Under the pieces are notes generated by a model. It had not been told where the DNA came from, did no database searches, and saw only the letters and a program-made list of their open reading frames with translations. A DNA stretch of 64,000 bases from Leptasterias polaris (taxonomy: Eukaryota > Echinodermata > Asteroidea > Forcipulatida > Asteriidae). The position numbers and the translations under genes were made by a program. Below are positions 19,576 to 31,642 of this stretch, in pieces. The stretch spans positions 868,001 to 932,000 of the forward strand of contig JAZGTN010000059.1 of the NCBI GenBank assembly GCA_037783415.1, read 5' to 3'. Each line of letters opens with the position of its first letter. Positions within the stretch are counted from its first letter, which is position 1.

Positions 19576-21550
19576 AACTGGCATTTGGCCAGCAGACCAC
19601 TGTTATGGGAGAACGCTGAGTCTTTCTTCACCCTATAGTGTTGGATTAACGTCACACAGACAGGGTTGGTTAGTTATAATTATGCACTTTTCAATTTGAC
19701 ATTTCCATGATGAAGCCAGTAGCGTACTACCTTGTGATAAACTCAACAGAAAAGCACAACATGAAATCCCAAATGTTTGGGTTTTGCAAGGATAAGTCAA
19801 AATGACAATGGGTGACAGAGAGGAAGACTCTGAAATCAGTGGGGCAGTGTGGGGTCTTTAATCTGCCCTTAGAGATTGCAGGATCAGAGCCTAAGACCTA
19901 ACAATATGTGATTATCTTGTGATAATGTTGTGGCTTACTTTACAAGGAATAGAGCTTCTTATTTTAGTTAGGTAATATTGAAAGGGACTTGGAGGAGTTT
20001 TTTTTGGCTCAAGACAGTACATGTTGTAGGTGAAAATGATTCACTGGTAGTAGAAATCACGAATGAAAAAGGGTTGGGTTGTTCCTAATCCTCATTTAAC
20101 AATCTCTCAGCTGTCCATCACTTCAATATAATTATAGGAATCTTGAAGAACAGACAAAGTAATGTACGCCTTTTTAAGTATTGGTTGATGAGTTATCACA
20201 TAGCTACATGAATTCTTAACAATTTAAGAATAACTATTTACAAGTGATTTTCTAGGCACAGTCAAATGATTACAATTTGTGACTAGTGAGTAGTGTATAC
20301 AATCATCTGCACAGTACAATCAAGGTTAAACTGCAGTAGTTTCGTTTATATACAGCTTGGAGTAATCTAACCCTTGGAATACAAAAACAAAATAGTTACA
20401 GATAATTATAAATCTTGAAGAATAAGACATTTGTTAGTTATATTTGAATGAAGTATTGTACAGCCTGGTCACATGTTCAATTTGAACTCCTCAGACTAAA
20501 ACAAACTATTGCTCATGTCACATGGGGGCAAGGTTTTGTAAAGCAGTCTCTAGATTAGCAAAAAATGGTATCCTTGAGTCACACTTTTCATTAAGAATTG
20601 TGTATATGGGTGTTTCTGTCCCTTAAGCAACTATTCAAAAGCATGCCCCAATTCATGTGACATAGCAACACTGGATTTAGTCTGAGGAATTTCCAATTGA
20701 GCATTCAATTGTGACTGAACAAGGTGCTGTACCAGACATCATCCTAACTAGTAACTGGCTTATTTGGTAGATCTTCATCCTGAAACTGCTTTGCATGTCT
20801 GGTCTGGAAGGGCATCACACTTGATATGAAACAACTCTGACCACTCATCAATGAAAGACAAACTGAGTACAGAATCAACACCCCCAACGTAAAACAAGCC
20901 GCCGTGTACGCCAATGCTGGTCAAATGCAAACACTTCACCCTAAAGAATATAGTCACCTAAGAATGCAAGGTGAAAAACCTAACGGTGTATCTTCCCGCA
21001 ACATCTTTGGTAAACACACCCAGATCTGGGCGTAAACTCTCCACAGAGAAGCTTAGAGGGTACACTGGGTTAATTGAAAAGTCAATACAGTGAAACAGAT
21101 ATGGTGGTGTAAGAGCAGCCATTGGTGATGACACTCCTCAAGTTTGATGGCAAATAGTGATGTGGTGTGAAGATCTATTGACAAGACAACCGCTTTTTAA
21201 ATAGTTTGTGCAAGCTTTTGTCCGACATTATTGCATTGACATGAGATGGGTGGAGGATAATGCAGAGGATGTATCCTCGCTGGCGCCAGATAAGAATTTG
21301 ACAAGTAACAACCAGACATAGACAAACATGGAAACTGCATCAGGGATCATAATTTCTTGCATTGATGTGCCTGGATTATATCAAGAAGATCAAAACAACT
21401 TCATGATGTGGCATTAAAAATCTTAACGACCACATCCTACACAGGGTCATATGCCATGATATCCTAAACTGGACCATTCCATACATCCTACAGAGGGGGT
21501 GTCAATCAACAGGGGTGTGATTTGCTTAAAAGAGCAAAAAATTAGTTAGT
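19576..21550. other. Gene-free; one MITE
   Basis: Apart from the family C MITE (20468-20715) and a short GA-rich run near 21652-21672, nothing was recognised. Confidence 0.5.
20468..20715. mobile_element. MITE family C, copy 1
   Basis: Long imperfect inverted ends: GTCACATGTTCAATTTGAAC...CTCAGACTAAA at the left, and its complement-like TTTAGTCTGAGG...CAATTGTGAC at the right. A second copy with the same ends is at 45861-46049. Confidence 0.6.
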
Positions 21551-21590
21551 GGCCTGATGTTTTGACCCTAGCAGAGTCTTTCTCGAAGGC
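21551..21590 (-). other. Hammerhead-like remnant
   Basis: On the minus strand GCCT pairs with a distal AGGC (stem I), and GACTC pairs with GGGTC over a TGCTA loop (stem II). This is followed by AAAACATC where a hammerhead has GAAACGTC. The two changes in that part look like decay of CpG. The CUGANGA part is not preserved. Such motifs are known from Penelope-like retroelements and retrozymes; here it is inferred to be a nonfunctional relic. Confidence 0.35.
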
Positions 21591-22013
21591 TAAATGACAA
21601 CACAACATGGTATACAGGAGTAACAAGAGCAGTCAAGTGGAAATACATGAATAGAGAGAGTGAGAGAGAGAGAAGCAGAACCAAACTCGGCCAACATCCT
21701 TTATGTACAAAATTGGTATGCAAGTTATCGGCGGTTGACGAAATCAAATTATAAAACTTAATTAATTAAGCAAACAAATAAGCTTAAATTAACCCACGCA
21801 ATACCTGGACATGTAAACAACATGGTTAGATAAAAACAAAAGACAGAAAAAAATGCAGAACAAACCCTCTCAACTTATGAAAAAAGCTGGTCAACAAACC
21901 ACTGGAGTGGTGTTTGAAGCTTTGCCTGGTGTGAAAATAAGAAGTAACTATAAATAAATAAATAGTAAACTTGCGGGTACAACTATGTATTAAATCTCTT
22001 TTGTGGGAGTGTT

Positions 22014-22056
22014 GGCTCTGAAAAGAGCAGAGTATACTGCTCGAAACGTCAAGACC
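22014..22056 (+). other. Hammerhead-like motif in foldback centre
   Basis: CTGAAAA, then a perfect 6-bp stem (GAGCAG/CTGCTC) with loop AGTATA, then GAAACGTC. A type I hammerhead has CUGANGA, stem II, GAAA and a cleavage site after a UC. Only the G8 position deviates (A). G8 is catalytically important, so activity is doubtful. A partly similar sequence is at 22572-22642. Confidence 0.35.
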
Positions 22057-22114
22057 AAACCGGCTCTTTTCAGAGCCAACACTCCCACAAAAAGAGATTT
22101 AATACATGGTTGTA

Positions 22115-22476
22115 ATAATAATAATAATAATAATATGGATTTATATCGCGCTTTATCACACCCATGGGCGTCTCAAAGCGCTCATTATTACCCCTGGTCA
22201 CTGGGCCATTTATTTCATTCCTTAAACCATCTCAGCTCCCTGGGGAGTATACAGCCTGTGCTGCAATATATGCGCTACTAAGCTAAATCAATCACAAGAA
22301 CCATCTCTGCCCTCACAGGTACCCATTTTACCCCTGGGTGGAGAGAAGCAATTATAGTTAAGTGTCTTGCTCAGGGACACAAGTGTCACGATCCAGGGAC
22401 TCGAACCCACACTCTGCTGAACAGAAACACAAGAGCTTGAGTTCGGTGCTCTTAACCACTCGGCCACGACACTTGC
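22115..22476 (-). mobile_element. tRNA-derived SINE, 7-bp target duplication
   Basis: Read on the minus strand it starts with a tRNA-like head (A box TGGCCGAGTGGT, B box GGGTTCGAGTCC), continues with a body ending in GCGCTTTGAGACGCCCATGG-like sequence and finishes in an (ATT)n tail. GGTTGTA is duplicated at 22108-22114 and 22477-22483. This is a clean retrotransposition signature and splits the right arm of the older foldback. Related copies: 38927-39291 and 42985-43416; fragments at 26181-26329 and 28725-28905. Confidence 0.93.
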
Positions 22477-22571
22477 GGTTGTACCCGCAAGTTTACTATT
22501 TATTTATTTATTTATAGTTGATTCGTTCAAACCACTGGAGCATTACAATCAAACAGGTCCCATATTGCAGG

Positions 22572-22642
22572 GGTTAGTGTGGGCTCTGAGATGAGCTAGT
22601 TTGTACTCGTTGTTTCGACCAGAATAATGTGTTACACTAACC
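22572..22642. repeat. Inverted-repeat relic related to foldback centre
   Basis: GGTTAGTGT and its complement ACACTAACC flank a core with GGCTCTGA, GAGC, CTCG and CGACC in the same order as the motif at 22014-22056, with substitutions. It is probably a diverged copy of the same element. Confidence 0.4.
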
Positions 22643-25540
22643 AAGTACACTTACCAGTACATAACTCAATACTATTGAGTTGGCTCATGACAATAGGTCT
22701 ACTCCAAATCAATAACACTAAATCAATAAATAGACACACTTGTTGCATTTAGCCTGAATAAATAATTTATTGAAAATGAAACAAAACATATTTATTTAGC
22801 TGTCACAAGAACCACTAGGCCCATATAACGTTTTAATATTAAATTTCAAAAGGTTAACAAAAACCAAACAGACTGACACAAGGCATGTAAATAAAAAACA
22901 GACAGTTTTGTATTTTGCCACAACATTCAGTGTTGCAAGAGTTTTATTTGAATATGATGAAATATACATGTGTCTTTGTCACTGCCTTATGAGACGCTTA
23001 CATACCGGTACTTTGTTTCTTGCTTGAAATATAAATTTATGAAAATATAGTCTAAATAAATGTTTCTCAAAATAGGCGTACAGCAAAGAGATACTAACAT
23101 TAACAATGTTTTAAAATAAAGAATTGTACATGTTCCTAAAATTGTATGCAGTTATTGTTTCTCAAGTAATAAACCACAAGGGAAATTGACTGGGTTAAAC
23201 TTTAAATAATTTGGGGTTGAACACAGCAAAATTGACTAGAGCAGGTTGAAACTTCGACCTCCAGATCAACGTGCCGGCGCTCAATTATTTTTTGAGAATA
23301 TTTTGATGACGTATGTATTATCATGATACTTCTTTCTGTGGCACTTATAGAAAGTTTTTTCCAAGTAATTACTTACAAAATACAGTACAGTTTTTCCTTT
23401 GATATTCATTGCATGAGAAGAGTATGCAATTTTGTTTAAATATTTGAACAAATTTGACCTCGGTCTAGAACTAGGGTAAGGAACACTTGATTGCTCATCC
23501 GAGTCTCTGTACTGAATGAAGGACCAGTAAAATGCAGCGCCATCGCCAACAATAATGCATTGATGTATTACGCTCTTTGTTACCTGAAAGTGCTCTGGTC
23601 ATGCATCGTCACAGCTTTTAAGAAATCCACATATTTGTACTGTGTCAACTTCAAACCAGTATGGGAATATTGCTGTGGGGGAAGTTTGGGCTGTGAAAGA
23701 ACTTTGAGTGGAAAAAGGAACTTCTTTGAACTTGTTCTTTCTGGTTGGCATGTTAATCGGTTGGGTCCTGTAAAGCTCAGGAAAGAACAGGAATAGTAAA
23801 TTATATTTATTATACTGGTGAAAAGGAGTAATGTGGCAGCGTGGGATGGGGATAAAAAGACCAAGTTCATGGTTACTGGATATGGACATTAAAAAGTAAA
23901 GTGTTCCCTTCGAAATAGAAAAGTAGGGAAGGAAATATTGCAAAGTGTAATGATTCTTAAGATATTTTAGTGACAGTTTTATGTAGTCATATAACGTACA
24001 CAAAGTTTTACGAGACTACCAGTTTTGCAAGCTGAATTCCAACGGGGCTGGGCACCGAGCCAAAAGTGGGGCACATTATTGATGGTAAATTTACCATGGT
24101 GATAAAAGAAGTGTTTGGTAAAGAAAAATAAGGGAGGGATGCTGAGTAACCAAACCATTTGTCTCTGTGACATTAGTCAAAATTATTACAAGAAAATTTT
24201 TAAAAACTTAAATGTGTATATTTATACAGTTAGTTCTGAATTGTGTATGTTATTTGTAATGAATTGTGTTTGTAATCAGTATTAAATTAAATGTATAAAA
24301 TTTAACTGAATTAAATTGAAAAGGACTGGACAATATACTATACACGGATGTGATTACTGTTATACAAGGTTTTCCATAGAATGGGTGGGGGTGGAGATGT
24401 TATCAAGCATGCTATTGACGGAATTTGTACTTCCCTCCAAAGTGATATGGCCACTGCCTTCCATCATTCATTCAATAATAATATTAAAAATTGTCCTATG
24501 GCAATTGCGTTCTGGTTGTAATTTGTTTCAATTCAAAGTTACAGTCCTTTAATAGTCCTTGACTGTAAACCTAAAATGTTCACATAAGACCCAAGTTTAA
24601 GGCCTGAAGATGTTTTGTATATTACCTTATACTGACTGGAAATAAATGGTGGAGGGGGGGGGGGGGTAAATATCCATGTAGCACTTTTTCATTTCTTATG
24701 ACCCAAAATAGTATCTCTGTATATTCAGTTTGCAGTAACACCACAATCTATTTGCTGTATAGATTTTGTTCTTTGAGAATTTGTCTTGCTATTTAACCCA
24801 TAGCTTTAGAGCCAGAATTAGCCACATGACTAACCACCAATATACTGACCATGAGATTTCACTGCCTCTACTACCAAGGAAAACTGAACTACCAAGGATC
24901 TCATACTGACGGAGTTGATATTGACATGAGCTATGTAGAGAAACCCTTAGCGCCTTCCCTGAATATGATAAGACTGAATTAGAGTTGTCAGATGGAGTCT
25001 GTTATCTTCATCTACGCTTAGATGACCTTCACGTTGAGATAACTTTCCTACAAGAGTTCTGGGGAAAATCATTTCAGATATGCATCTCTGATATATTTAC
25101 CATCAGATGATGTGACATTGCCAACTTCTGATAATCCTTCCACCACTTGCTGACTGATGAAAGTTCAAAATGCGATGTTCATTGACATGTTTTTTCTGGA
25201 ATTGTAAAAACAATTCCAACGCCTAGTTCATTATCCCTGTGTGGGTAAACATGCCAGGAATCTGTGGTGAGTTTATGGATTGAACGGTAGATTGGCTCCT
25301 TGCCAGTGATATTTATCGAGGGCAAGGTTACATTTTAAAGTTTAGCTACTGCCAGGGGTAGAGCTTGCAAACTTCTTCCTCGAAAAAGTTGATAAATATT
25401 TACTTGGAAAACTCGGCACCTTAAACAATCAAGGGATACACTTTTCATGATTGAAAATCAAACTGCATGTGAATAAGTAATATTTAGTTTTGATCTATAC
25501 TGATTTATAACTTTGATGTTATGATACTGTTATCAACATA
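22643..25540. other. Gene-free, nothing firm
   Basis: AT-rich. A run of 13 G lies at 24654-24666. Overlapping ORFs on both strands at 23491-24003 (up to 134 codons) have no recognisable product and are taken as chance. Confidence 0.5.
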
Positions 25541-25793
25541 AGCGCTGTCACACTGAATAAATTTCCTGGAAAATTTTGGATGATCTTTTCACATTTGAAT
25601 TGGTAACCCAGGCAAACTCACAGACAATCACTACCCCTGCTTTGGGGATAGGTTATGGAGATAGGTTAGCATACTGAGTGTTCATACTCCCGGGAAAATT
25701 GTGAAACGATCATGGGGTGGTAGTGGGGTTAAAATTACCCAGGAATTTCCTGGGGTTTTCCCTGGGAATTGGCTCGGTAGTGTGAACAGGGAT
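25541..25793. mobile_element. MITE family B, copy 2
   Basis: Starts GCTGTCACACTGAATAAATT and ends in GGTAGTGTGAACAGGGAT. The internal blocks (TTTCCTGGAAAATT, GGTAACCCAGGCAAACT, CCAGGAATTTCCTGGGG) are in the family order. Confidence 0.75.
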
Positions 25794-26180
25794 TACAGTA
25801 TATCAGCTTTTTTGTGGGAACTGAACTGGCATCTTGGCAAGTAAGTAAAGCCATCTCAACGTAAGAGCTTTGGATTCTATTCTCATCAGAGGTGCCTCAG
25901 ATTGTTAAACCAAATAATATATCTTTTTTAGTTGAATACAAACTTAAAGTAAACCAAAAGATGGCACTTAGTATCATTCGTATTAAGCTCTTTTAATAAA
26001 ATTAAAGCTGTCTCAAAAGCGAACTAATTCCCTAAAACTCGAAAGTCTGAGGAAACCTGTAGACAAGGGTGCTTGCAATAAACCAGAAATACAAGGGTAA
26101 ACCCTACTCTTGCACGGTAAGTTTTCTGGGTTAATTTACTTGCACTACCAATCCTGGGACATGATAGCTACTTCTTTATG

Positions 26181-26329
26181 CCCCATCCACAGGGCAGAGC
26201 AATTATGGTAAAGCATCTTGCTCAAGGACACAATTAAGCACCATGACCAGCCAGGCCAGGATTCGAACCCACACTCTGTGAACAACAGAACTTGCATACA
26301 GTGCACTAGACCACTCAGCCACAATGCTC
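26181..26329 (-). mobile_element. SINE 5' fragment (tRNA head)
   Basis: The tRNA-like head and the start of the body of the SINE at 22115-22476, on the minus strand, without the 3' half. B box GGGTTCGAATCC is intact. Confidence 0.7.
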
Positions 26330-26563
26330 AACAATTAAATATAAGTCAAGATATTCTAGCCAGTGAATGTTGGGCGTCCTAAAAAAGTAGAGAAAGGCAG
26401 TTTTAGATTCTACAGATGACTTATTATGAGAACAATCTTAAACTGTTGTGTACTTGGAGTGCATTGACCCTAACTTCTCCGATCTCTTCAAGGAGAATGA
26501 GTCACTATTACACACTGAGAAATCCTTCATTTGACACCGTATTTGCTAATTTTCTTACCAAAG

Positions 26564-26671
26564 ACAACTAGTTGAGGAAACAACCTTGTCCGCGCAGCGC
26601 CTGCTCAAGTATGCTGGTGTCCAACTACAGAGTACCTGTGGAGACTTGCATCTTATAATCTTCAGAAGTTT
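26564..26671 (+). CDS. Candidate internal exon, unidentified
   Basis: A pyrimidine-rich acceptor (TTTTCTTACCAAAG) and a strong donor (GTGAGT, 26672-26677) bound 108 bases with one open frame, containing QLVEETTLSAQRLLKYAGVQ. Flanking stops close the frame outside. The codons look normal, but the exon is short and isolated. No partner exon was identified within several kb, and I do not recognise a domain. A minus-strand frame is also open here (26555-26746). Low confidence. Confidence 0.22.
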
Positions 26672-27084
26672 GTGAGTTATTTCCGCCATTGGCCTTCCCG
26701 GGGGTGTGTCAACCTTCAATACTTCAGTGCCCCTGTGGAGGGACAACGGCCAGCAGTCCTCATGAAGTCACATGGGATTGAAACTTTAATTTAAGTCCTG
26801 CATAATGAAAAAACAAAACAAAAACTTTAGTTATTTATTATACATCTTGAGTAAGACCAAGTATTGGCCAGGGTATTGGCTATTAAAACATTCAGGTCCG
26901 CTGTGAAAGATGGAGAACGCTAGCGAAGAATGTTAGTTTATTACAAAGTCAATCTTGGTGTGATTTGTTTTCCTAGTACGTCGGAATGATGAAAACTACA
27001 CCCTAAGGGAGATATAATATAACAATTACAGCCAGCTGATCAGTACAAAAACACACACACCTACTCTCTAATTGGGCTTGCCTT

Positions 27085-27181
27085 GCAGTGTATTGGCCAT
27101 CAGCCTACAATAAAGCACGCAGCGTATCGGCCATTTACAGTAAACATGTAGAGTATTGGCCATTAACCTACAGTGAAGCAC
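27085..27181. repeat. Three-unit degenerate tandem repeat
   Basis: Three units of 29-34 bp with the shared core GTATTGGCCAT and ACAGTAAAGCAC-like ends; a single related TATTGGC occurs upstream near 26870. Confidence 0.7.
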
Positions 27182-28532
27182 GTACGTCCACTTTTGGGAT
27201 CAGCCTGGCTCCACTCCATGTGGACTGCTGATGAAACTGGATCAGCCAGGTGGATATTTCTCCTATAATCGGAATCCTGTTTAATGAAACCTCCCATGGA
27301 CTATGACTACCAGGTGCGTCCATCCAGAGGGTTTGTCCTTTTTGGAGCGGAATGGATCCTGGTTTGTGGTTTAACGTCAAGTTTGACCATCATGGTGCAC
27401 GAAAATTTAGAAAACATTGACTCCTAATTTGTTGAGGCATAAACACCTACAATCAGCCAGTCCCTACACCACTGCCAACTTCAATAACAAGAGATTGAAG
27501 TATTACTGCACTTATCCCTTTCTCTTTAAACTTGTTTATTTTGCAGAAATTGTCAACATATTTGTGCAGGGCACCTGAATAATATTGCCATTCAAATATT
27601 TTAATTAATGTCACCTTTAATATACTCTCCCAATGCCTCTTGGATTTTCAGAGTCACTACATGTTACAACACACATATTAGTGTTTGTGGTCAGATGTAA
27701 ATGCAAGTTGTCACATTATTGGCCTACTGAAAATCCAACAACAGTCTTGTATTTTGCAGACAATTCATGGTAGTTTCTAGCTTTGTGGTCTAACAGGGTG
27801 TAAGTGTGGAGAGGTGGGGGGGGGGGGGGTTTCTAAACGTCCCAAGCCATCATCACCAATCATGACAAAAGCAAGATGACCAAACTACTCAGACTCAGAG
27901 TAAATTGTGTCACTTATAAGTTTATGTGAACACTAAGATGAATTATTACGATGCCCTCTGCTAAAATGTAGGATTTTCTGTACTTTTCATGTGCTTAAAT
28001 AATTTTCTTTCATTTCAAGACGGGAGAAATTGCATCAAATTATAACTAGCTTTTTCTCAAAAATAAAACATTTCAGATGGTATAACTACACGCTAATTGG
28101 TAACCAGTACAACATATACACCAAGTAAACATTTAGATTAAAATATCACTGTTCATTTATCTAAATGGTCACTGGAATGATGTTGAATGTATCAGTCACA
28201 GTATTAGCCAGGGGTCATGTATGACATACTAGTATGAGACATTCCATGGGTAGAAATACAGTTGTTTCAGTATCAAAATAACCACTCAGCATCTACACCT
28301 GAGTCTCCCCCAATCACTCCAAGGGCATTGGTTTCAATTACTGCATCATGTACAGTCACTGAGAGGGTTTGCACTTTGATGTTATAGAAACAAAATTTCT
28401 TATCATATGAACTAGTTTGCTGGTTTACTTATATCAAGAAGTATGTGAGAATGAACTCAATAACTGTAGATTATTGAAGTGTATCAAACCATGTAGCTAT
28501 AAAAAGATAGCTCCATGATAAACCATAGATCA
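27182..28532. other. Gene-free; G14 run
   Basis: A run of 14 G at 27816-27829. A minus-strand ORF at 27168-27380 is not recognisable. Nothing else. Confidence 0.5.
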
Positions 28533-28995
28533 ATGACACACTACACACATTTCCCAGGAAATTCTTCTTCATTTTGAGTGCAGACTTCAATGATTGAAGA
28601 TATATGCACTGCCAGACACACCAGGATGAAACCTTCTCTTAGCGATAAGCGTGTACTGGAGTCTTTTACGTGCATTAATAGTTCTTATAACAACACAAAC
28701 AAGGGACCTATGGCTTTACGTCCAATCTAAAGGACGAAGCAATAATGGTAATAAGTATCTTGCTTTAGGACACAGTGTCAAGATCAGGACTCAAACCCAC
28801 ACTCTGCTGGTCAGACGAAGCAATAATGCTTATGTGTTTTGCTTAAGGGCACAAGTGTCAAGACTGGGACTCTAACCCACACTCTGCTGAACAGAAACAC
28901 CAGAACTCAAGTGTGAAACAAAAATGGGGTGGCGGTGAGGTTACAAACCCCCAGGGATTTTTTCCTGGGACTTGGCTCGGTAGTGTGAACAGGGC
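28533..28995. mobile_element. MITE family B, copy 3, interrupted by SINE pieces
   Basis: The left end (CACACTACACACATTTCCCA) at 28533 and the right end (GGCTCGGTAGTGTGAACAGG) at about 28976-28995 belong to family B. Between them, at about 28725-28905, lie two head-to-tail minus-strand SINE head fragments, each with a CCCACACTCTGCT B-box region. Confidence 0.65.
28725..28905 (-). mobile_element. Duplicated SINE head fragments
   Basis: Two partial copies of the tRNA-related part of the SINE described at 22115-22476, in tandem. The first B box is degenerate. Confidence 0.6.
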
Positions 28996-29888
28996 TTAAC
29001 AGGATGAGCCAAATAAAAAGAGACAAGATGTAGGTCACACGGCATTCATTAATCAAACAATGACAAGTACATTACTAACCCATGGTTCTGTTCACATTCC
29101 CTATAGAGGATGCCAGAAAACAATCTTGTACTTGTTTATATTCTTCTTCATAATTTATCCACCAATCAAAATGACAAAGATCTTCTTGAAACAATGAATA
29201 CTTTGCATTCATAGGAGAGAATAACTTCATTTATTGATTTTGACTTTTCATTTGAAAATGTATTGTCAAAACAATATTAAAACACATAGAACTTTATAAG
29301 ACAGTTCCAGTTCAACTTGGCTTCCATCTCTTAACTCACCAACAGTACTGCTCACCAACACTCATAAACATTAGTCGTATCCTATTCAAGGTAAACCATA
29401 TTTCTGTCCCTAACAAGAAATCAACAAAATGATGTCTTCCACATCTTCCCCAAGAAGGTCAAAGTGAAGCAGACATATCCAGCAACCAAACCCTATAGGC
29501 AGCTATTAGTAGCAACCACATACTCCACAGACATGTCCCCATGGGGCTTACATAAATAACAGAGGATGCTTCATGCTGGGGAGACCATTCCTCCACTGCA
29601 AACTTTATATGGCTTTGCTAATAAGCTGATATGTGTGGGCATGCTTTACAGAGCAAGATGGGAGAACTGTAGAGAGAGGATAGAACTAATGGGACCTTCA
29701 ATGTATTCACAGCATTACATGTAGACTCTGTTGGAAGTATCTCAAAAGGTTTTCTAAAATGTCATCCAAAATTTATTTATCTGGACCATGACAATGTTAA
29801 TAAAATAAGAATGCTTCAGATGTAATTGAAGGCCTTCTTTCACTTGCTTCTATGGAGGAAAAGCTAAAGTCTATTATAGTGTTTTAGA
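28996..29888. other. Gene-free, nothing recognised
   Basis: AT-rich, no repeats shared within the window. Confidence 0.5.
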
Positions 29889-30005
29889 TTGCAGGGGTCG
29901 TGGGTTCGAATCCAACATGAGTAGTTTGCCTGTGGATTGTTTCCTGCAGGGCTCGGAAAGCACCAGCGCTTATCACAAGTCGGTGTGAGGGCAAAACCAC
30001 AATCA
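29889..30005 (+). mobile_element. tRNA-like SINE fragment, second type
   Basis: B box GGGTTCGAATCC followed by a body (GCCTGTGGATTGTTTCCTGC, GAAAGCACCAGCGCTTATCA) different from the other SINEs. No A box or tail could be defined. Confidence 0.5.
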
Positions 30006-31094
30006 GTTCATTGCAACATCATGAGTACAATTATTACACATTCATTTCCATAGTCCGTCCTGACAACTTGAAAGAAGATGCACTTTCTTGATGTTCATTA
30101 AGAAGAAAGTGGTTTCAGTTAATTCGAACAAAGCTTGTCTTGCTTGATTATCATGTAATAGACACAATTATATCAACTTTAAACACACTCAAAATTATAT
30201 TTAATAAAGCCATGCAACATTTAAAAGCTGACTCATTCCTTTAAATGTACTATTTTCTTTCAGTTCTGTATATTACTTTTGCTTTTATATCCATCCACCA
30301 ATTACCATTTTATTATGCAAATCGCAAAACTTCGTTTCCACTAACACCCTCACAAGCCCACACTCATTCACTTTGTGAGAGAAGTGTCTTCGTGTCAATG
30401 GAGTCAGCTTTCTATCTTCTCTGCTTTTTCAGATACGAATAAACTAATTGATAATGTGAAGTTGTTCCCTCAGCCCATTATTTAGACTCGGACCACAATA
30501 TTCGAAACAAGGAAATTAGCGTTGCATGCTTTTTTTCTTGCTATTGTATCCTGATGGCCAGTCTGATATCAAACTAAATTTCTGCTCTTTATCAAATAAC
30601 GGTCTATACCGAGTTGAAACTGTGGCATTTCCAAGAAGACCCCATTCAAGTTGTCTTGATGGTGTGAAAGCTTTATCATTTTATGTGAGGGCTGCAGCTC
30701 GTTTGATCACACTCTCATTCTGCTAGTGAGACCAATCTCAATCAGTCCCTCACTTCATGACAGACTGTTCCAAAGTACCGTAATTTGGTCGCTTGGATCT
30801 TTCTTCAACAAAACAACTCTGGTATTCACAGACAATGAAAGACGGTAACAAATGGGAAACAACAACGCTGTTTGAATCTGAGACTGATCTAATACATGGC
30901 CGCAGATGAGAGTCCATGTCGAGCCACGGGAGAGACTTTCCAAAGAATAGATGCCCGTTTGGATCTTAAGGGAATATTAGATATATCCTGTATAGTGGAT
31001 CCACTCTCTGCCCTTCAAGATTGTTTCCTGTCACAATACAAAGGAAATCACCTCCCTGAATAACATGTGGCCATTTGAAGTATTTAGAGGTGTA
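30006..31094. other. Gene-free
   Basis: A plus-strand ORF at 30526-30726 is open and has a pyrimidine-rich stretch before it, but the opposite strand is nearly as open, so it is not called. Nothing else. Confidence 0.45.
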
Positions 31095-31190
31095 ATTGAC
31101 CAATCACAACCGCGAAATCTGATCACCATTTGAGCCGGTTGGTGATCTTTGCACTAATGGTGATCGGGTTTCGCGGCTGTAATTGGTCAA
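31095..31190. mobile_element. Hairpin MITE, 96 bp
   Basis: Arms of about 35 bases (TTGACCAATCACAACCGCGA and onward to ATCACCATT, then the complement) surround a 26-base spacer. A few mismatches. It lies upstream of the larger foldback. Confidence 0.85.
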
Positions 31191-31642
31191 CTCGTAAGGA
31201 GGCGGGGCTTAATGGATCGATCTATTGAGATGGAAGTGAGAAAGCACCCTGCAGGTTTGAAAACTGTGTGGTCTAAAAAGCAGAGACGAGCATTTCAGGT
31301 GTTTATCAGAGGCTGTGGTACTAGTCTACTGCAGTGCCTAAATTAGGTCACACAGAAATGCATGATCTACGTGCTCCAAAACCAAGCTACTCTGCAACAA
31401 CATCTGCACTGGTAGTTTGTTGTGGAGGTGTTGGGCAGATCTATAGATGCTAAGACTTGTATATATCAAATGGACTCTGAACAACCGCAATATAAACAGA
31501 GTATTTCCGAGGTCAGAATCGGGGTCAACGTTATTTGACTTGTTCTGGAGCTTGGAATATTTACACTCAACAGACATTGTAAGGGTGTGAAGTTATACTG
31601 GTATCCATAATGCAGTCGGTATGCACCTAGATGGAATAACTA

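Larger units (their letters stand above)
21946..22519. mobile_element. Foldback element split by a SINE
   Basis: The left arm (about 21946-22028) and right arm (22063-22114 plus 22477-22519) are inverted copies with only a few differences, including a shared AGTAAACTTGCGGGTACAAC segment at the outer end. The right arm is interrupted by the SINE at 22115-22476. The central 34 bases carry a hammerhead-like motif. Confidence 0.85.

Noticed and set aside
23491..24003. Overlapping ORFs of 101 and 134 codons on opposite strands
   Set aside because: Neither product resembles a known protein; they shadow each other and composition is skewed.
30526..30726. Possible plus-strand exon after a pyrimidine-rich tract
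   Set aside because: The opposite strand is almost equally open and no strong donor of the right phase follows.
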